Shown here in pieces: positions 60,763-64,000 of a stretch of 64,000 bases of DNA. The DNA is taken from positions 163,313 through 227,312 of the forward strand of contig JAAZXB010000002.1 of assembly GCA_014240375.1 (NCBI GenBank), read 5' to 3'. The notes below the pieces were generated by a model. That model had not been told where the DNA came from and ran no database searches. It saw only the letters and a list, made by a program, of their open reading frames with translations. Source of the DNA: Planctomycetota bacterium. Lineage in GTDB: Bacteria; Planctomycetota; UBA8108; UBA1146. The position numbers and the translations under genes are program-made. How positions within the stretch are numbered: the first letter of the stretch is position 1; every line of letters starts with the position of its first letter.

Positions 60763-60863
60763 TCCACTGGTCTCGTCACAGACGTCCAACTGTGATCCAC
60801 ACAGAAGGCCACTCAGAAAACCATATTGTGATCGACTAGACGTGATCGACTAGCGGTGATCGG

Positions 60864-61142
60864 CTAGGCTGTGGAAACCAGAGCACGAGACTTCACCAGC
60901 GAGAGCACTCCTCCAATGCCGGAGAGTGCTGCGAAGAGTATCGCATACCTGGAAGCCGCAGGCACTGCTGGCTCCATCTCTGCTCCCCCGAGCATTGCAG
61001 CGAAAGGGGATGAACCTTGCATCTGATTCATCGCCTCGACATTGGCCACATTGGTATTGTAGCGTTCCACCGCCACGAAGATGCTCACGACACAGATCAC
61101 CGCGCAGATACTGGCAGTGATATTCAACTGTTTCCTGTCCAT
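60864..61142 (-). CDS. Small two-helix membrane protein
   Basis: 92-aa protein with two hydrophobic helices: LNITASICAVICVVSIFVAV near the N-terminus and YAILFAALSGIGGVLSLV at residues ~68-85, joined by a loop of Asn/Met/Ala-rich sequence. No family recognised. GAGGGAG precedes the ATG at 61142; a longer frame reaches 61175, where it would meet the lipoprotein gene end. It lies 33 bases downstream of the lipoprotein gene on the same strand, so the two are probably one operon. Confidence 0.65.
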   Translation of the reverse strand: MDRKQLNITASICAVICVVSIFVAVERYNTNVANVEAMNQMQGSSPFAAMLGGAEMEPAVPAASRYAILFAALSGIGGVLSLVKSRALVSTA

Positions 61143-61174
61143 CGATCTCCCTCTCTCTTCCAAACCGGGTTCCA

Positions 61175-61591
61175 TCAGCGGCAGCGGATCAGCGAGATCT
61201 CGGTGCCGTTTCCTTCGAGGACCATGTGGTTCTCGTCGACGATGCGGATGCGGCCCTCGGCCTCGAGGCTGCCGATCTCGGTCGCCACTCCGAGGCCTTC
61301 TCCAAGCAACGAGGTGATCCGTGCCTGGCCGGTGAACTCACGGCCGTGCAGTTTCACGGTGTACTCTCCCGAGGGGAGGATCTTCAACTCGATGTCGGCG
61401 AGGATGCTGTGTTCAAACTGGCAGCGGATCCGGTCGATCCAACTGGTCGCTGCCTCGACGGGAGCGATCGAAGTCTCGCTCTTCCAGGATCCGACCGCTC
61501 GCGTGTAGGTGTACTGTGCAGAGCAGCCGACCGAGACGAGTGGGATCAGTGCAGCGAAGGAGAGGATCCACAGTAATTTTCTGTTCATCAT
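61175..61591 (-). CDS. Small lipoprotein of unknown function
   Basis: 138-aa lipoprotein with lipobox LVSVGC near residue 23 (SFAALIPLVSVGC). The mature part is beta-rich with VGSWKSETS, SGEYTVKLHGREFTG, EIGSLEAEGRIRIVDENH and a C-terminal Cys. AAAGGAG lies a few bases before a double ATG, so either Met could be used. The layout (a short signal, then WxSE... and repeated beta hairpins) resembles lipocalin-like DUF families, but no named match is claimed. Upstream gene of a two-gene unit with the small membrane protein. Confidence 0.65.
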   Translation of the reverse strand: MMNRKLLWILSFAALIPLVSVGCSAQYTYTRAVGSWKSETSIAPVEAATSWIDRIRCQFEHSILADIELKILPSGEYTVKLHGREFTGQARITSLLGEGLGVATEIGSLEAEGRIRIVDENHMVLEGNGTEISLIRCR

Positions 61592-61787
61592 CTGCTCCTT
61601 TCAAGTGAGTCGACAACGCCCTACCCTTCCATCCAGTTCCTGGTGATGATCGGACCGTCAGATCCCGGAAATTTCAGGGGAGATGTCGGCAAATTCCGAC
61701 CCTTCCACGGACAGGGACAAGGTCTCGAGGTCTCAGGACTGGTCACTCCCGGCAACTGCAGCCCGATCTGAATGGAATCGACCCGCC

Positions 61788-63179
61788 ATGAACATGAAGG
61801 ATCATCGCCTCGTTCGCACCGCAACGCTGTGCCTGCTCTACTTCGCCCAGGGCTTCCCCTGGGGATTCGTGGTCTATGCGCTGATCAGTTTCTTCATCGA
61901 GGGCGGCTACTCCCGGGCGGAAACGGTGCTGATCTCGGCCACTGCGGTGCTGCCGTGGAGTTTCAAGTTCCTGTGGGCGCCGATGATCGACTCGATCCGC
62001 TGGCCGGCGCTGGGACTTCGTCGTCCCTGGATCGCCTTCGCCCAGCTGGGGATGGCCGCAACGCTGCTGGCGGCCAATCGCGTCGGCTCCATCGATGCGC
62101 TGCAGAAGGGATCGACCATCGATCTGCCACGCTGGGCGATCGACGGCTTGGCGTGGCTTCCCGGCAGCGAGATCAGCGCCACAGACACCTCGGTTTCGGT
62201 GCTCGTTTTCATCGGAGGTGTCTTCTTCCTCCACAACTGTTTTGCCTCGCTCCAGGATGTCGCCACCGATGCACTGGCGGTCGATATCCTCGAAGAGGGT
62301 GAACGAGGGCGCGTCAACGGCTTCATGTGGGGATCGAAGACGTTGGGCGTTGCGGTGGGCACCTACGGTGGCGCCGTGATGATCGAGTCCTACGGCATGA
62401 ACTCGGCCATCCAGGCCCAGGCGGTGATGGTGCTGGTGATCCTCGCGGCAGTGCTGATGGTCAGAGAGCGATCGGGCGAGAAGTTATTCCCCTGGTCGCG
62501 GGGAGCGGCCGCATCGAAGCAGATCGCAGCACTGCGCTCACCGATCGTCGTGCTGCAGGAACTGTTCCGGGCACTGGCTCTGTGGACCACCGCCATCGGT
62601 GTGCTGGTCGCCATCTTCACCTCGGTGTGCCAGGGGGTCTTCATCAATCTCGCCAACGACACCTTCGTCAATGTCTTCCACTGGAGTGCCATCGACTACA
62701 GCAAGGTGCAGGGCAGTTACGGGGTCGCCGCCGAGGTGGTCGGGGCGATCTCAGGAGGCTTCTTCTGCGATCGCTTCGGCCGCCGCAAGATGGCCCTCAT
62801 CGGCGGACTGTTCGCCTCGGGCGGTCTCATCACCTTTGGCCTGCTGCATCCGTTCTGGGTCAGCGACTCCTTCTCGGGGCTGTGGATCATCCCGCTCTTC
62901 AAGGGCGCCATCGCCTTCCAGACGGTGTCGCTCTTTTCCCTCTACATGAAGATCTCCTGGACCACTGCAAAGGCGACGCAGTTCACGCTGTACATGGCGG
63001 TCAGTAACTTCGGTGTGTTCCTGGGAAGCCAGCTCAATCGGCTCGATTGGGAGCGATGGAGCCTGTTCGTACTGGGCGGCACCAGCGCACTGATTCCCAT
63101 CGTCTTGCTGCTGCTGATGAAACCGGATCTTGTGGTCAAGAGACGACTCGAAGATGAACAGAATGGAGAACCCTCATGA
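61788..63179 (+). CDS. AmpG-like MFS permease
   Basis: 463-aa major facilitator carrier with about 12 hydrophobic helices. The N-terminal LCLLYFAQGFPWGFVVYALI matches the AmpG/PAT subfamily, which imports muropeptides or acetyl-CoA-type solutes. Other blocks: SATAVLPWSFKFLWAPMIDS, CFASLQDVATDALAVDIL and WGSKTLGVAVGTYGG. The start is uncertain: ATG at 61788 begins right at the first helix with GGAA upstream, while ATG 61683 would add 35 polar residues and has only an overly close GGGGAG. Its stop overlaps the start of the beta-lactamase-fold gene (ATGA), so they are cotranscribed; recycling of cell-wall or D-amino-acid peptides is a possible joint role (inference). Confidence 0.85.
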   Translation: MNMKDHRLVRTATLCLLYFAQGFPWGFVVYALISFFIEGGYSRAETVLISATAVLPWSFKFLWAPMIDSIRWPALGLRRPWIAFAQLGMAATLLAANRVGSIDALQKGSTIDLPRWAIDGLAWLPGSEISATDTSVSVLVFIGGVFFLHNCFASLQDVATDALAVDILEEGERGRVNGFMWGSKTLGVAVGTYGGAVMIESYGMNSAIQAQAVMVLVILAAVLMVRERSGEKLFPWSRGAAASKQIAALRSPIVVLQELFRALALWTTAIGVLVAIFTSVCQGVFINLANDTFVNVFHWSAIDYSKVQGSYGVAAEVVGAISGGFFCDRFGRRKMALIGGLFASGGLITFGLLHPFWVSDSFSGLWIIPLFKGAIAFQTVSLFSLYMKISWTTAKATQFTLYMAVSNFGVFLGSQLNRLDWERWSLFVLGGTSALIPIVLLLLMKPDLVVKRRLEDEQNGEPS

Positions 63180-64000
63180 TTCGCCGTGCAACGACCCTGA
63201 CCTGGCTGCTGATGCTGCTGGCTTACTGCCCCTCGATCACGGCCCTGGATGAGCCACCCGTCGATGAATTGGCACCCCGCATCGCCACCTTGCTGAAGGA
63301 CTGGGACCAACCCGACACCCCCGGCTGCTCCATCGCCGTGGTCAAGGATGGCACCATCATCTACAGCGGTGGCTTTGGCATGGCCAACCTCGATCACTCG
63401 ATCCCCAACGGTGCCGACACCGTGTTTCGCATCGCCTCGGTGTCGAAGCACATCACCGCATCCTGCATGCTGCTGCTGGAGGATGAAGGGGTGCTCACCC
63501 TCGATTCCGACATTCGAAGGTGGCTGCCAGAGATCCCCGAATACGACGAGACCATCACCATCCGACACCTGCTGCATCACACCAGCGGCCTACGCGACTA
63601 CACATCCTTGATGCCGCTGCTGGAGATCGGCGATGAAGATCTGTTCACCGGGCAACAGACCATCGACCTGATCGCCCGCCAGAAGGGACTCAACTTCTCG
63701 CCCGGCGAGAAACATTCCTACTGCAACAGCGGCTACTTCCTGCTCAGCGTCATCTGCGAGCGGGTATCGGGGAAAACGCTGCGCCAGTACGCAGACGAGA
63801 AGATCTTCTCACCGCTGGAAATGACCAGCAGCCACTACCACGACAATCACCTCGAGGTGACACCGAAGCGCGCCACCGGCTACGCACCGATCGGCGAGGG
63901 GAAGTACCGGATTCATGAGACGGTGCTCGACCATGTCGGCGACGGCGGGGTCTTCACCACCGTCGAGGATCTGGCGACCTGGACCACGGCACTCGGTGAC
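63176..64000 (+). CDS. Serine beta-lactamase-fold hydrolase (partial at window end)
   Basis: First 275 codons of a secreted serine hydrolase of the beta-lactamase/class C-penicillin-binding-protein family; the 3' end lies beyond the window. A signal peptide (TLTWLLMLLAYCPSITA) is followed by CSIAVVKDGTIIYSGGFGM, the nucleophile motif SVSK near residue 80, HHTSGLRDYTSLM, and the catalytic Tyr in KHSYCNSGYFLLSVICERVSG (YxN). The third motif (H/KxG) should come after the cut. Members include D-Ala-D-Ala peptidases, esterases and beta-lactamases. The ATG overlaps the stop of the AmpG-like permease gene, which favours a peptidoglycan-fragment context. Confidence 0.87.
   Translation, partial: MIRRATTLTWLLMLLAYCPSITALDEPPVDELAPRIATLLKDWDQPDTPGCSIAVVKDGTIIYSGGFGMANLDHSIPNGADTVFRIASVSKHITASCMLLLEDEGVLTLDSDIRRWLPEIPEYDETITIRHLLHHTSGLRDYTSLMPLLEIGDEDLFTGQQTIDLIARQKGLNFSPGEKHSYCNSGYFLLSVICERVSGKTLRQYADEKIFSPLEMTSSHYHDNHLEVTPKRATGYAPIGEGKYRIHETVLDHVGDGGVFTTVEDLATWTTALGD

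Overview
This window looks like a chromosomal segment of a member of the phylum Planctomycetota. The evidence is a DUF1549/DUF1553 gene followed by a translationally coupled Tat-exported DUF1501 gene, secreted DUF1080 (3-keto-disaccharide hydrolase-like) protein, membrane-anchored Ser/Thr kinases carrying FGE-sulfatase or TPR regions, and a set of very large secreted proteins ending in dockerin-like EF-hand repeats. GC content is high by eye (about 60 percent), Shine-Dalgarno sites are clear, and GTG/TTG starts are common. No rRNA, tRNA, CRISPR array, transposase or integrase was found.

Layout. 1-2.2 kb: sugar-acid catabolism (SDR, FAH-family hydrolase, RhaM-type mutarotase) resembling the non-phosphorylating L-fucose pathway; an amidohydrolase at 10.35-11.2 kb fits its lactonase step. 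2.2-8.7 kb: a 1,591-aa M4 metallopeptidase and a 458-aa protein built of the same ~165-aa repeats, separated by a strong terminator. 9.0-10.2 kb: VKOR-DsbA fusion. 11.2-28.0 kb: five more secreted dockerin-like proteins (two metallophosphoesterases, a tandem paralog pair, a multi-repeat adhesin-like protein), interrupted by a prolidase-like peptidase, an HD protein and the DUF1549/DUF1501 pair. 28-34 kb: solitary D12-type DNA methylase, a secreted HExxH protein overlapping a POT peptide transporter, and a hybrid histidine kinase. 34.6-37.5 kb: lutABC L-lactate oxidation operon. 37.7-41.1 kb: sugar epimerase, Gfo/Idh/MocA oxidoreductase, xylose isomerase. 41.1-48.4 kb: ferritin-like protein, DapA-family lyase and two paralogous Ser/Thr kinases. 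48.5-52.9 kb: phosphoesterase lipoprotein, AXE1-like esterase, DUF4920 lipoprotein. 53-56.2 kb: YrdC-like and maleate isomerase-like genes, divergent from xylulokinase. 56.2-58.2 kb: a lower-GC island with two PD-(D/E)XK-like nuclease genes. 58.2-61.6 kb: a secreted methyltransferase-DUF1080 fusion, a small double-glycine-leader peptide, a carbonic-anhydrase-like protein and small membrane/lipoproteins. 61.7-64 kb: an AmpG-like MFS carrier and a serine beta-lactamase-fold hydrolase cut by the window end.

How it fits together. The FAH enzyme of the L-fucose route yields pyruvate and L-lactate, and LutABC oxidises L-lactate, so the two loci could work in sequence; xylose isomerase and xylulokinase form a second pentose route. 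Secreted peptidase, phosphatases, esterase, peptide transporter and AmpG-like carrier suggest a heterotroph degrading polymeric material. The most unusual features are the shared C-terminal dockerin-like/Cys-tail module of seven secreted proteins combined with cohesin-like repeats in two of them, the nuclease island whose second gene is bracketed by copies of a DUF1080 3' end, the short double-glycine peptide, and the pseudopilin-like insertion in the POT transporter. All family assignments were made by eye from motifs, without database searches.
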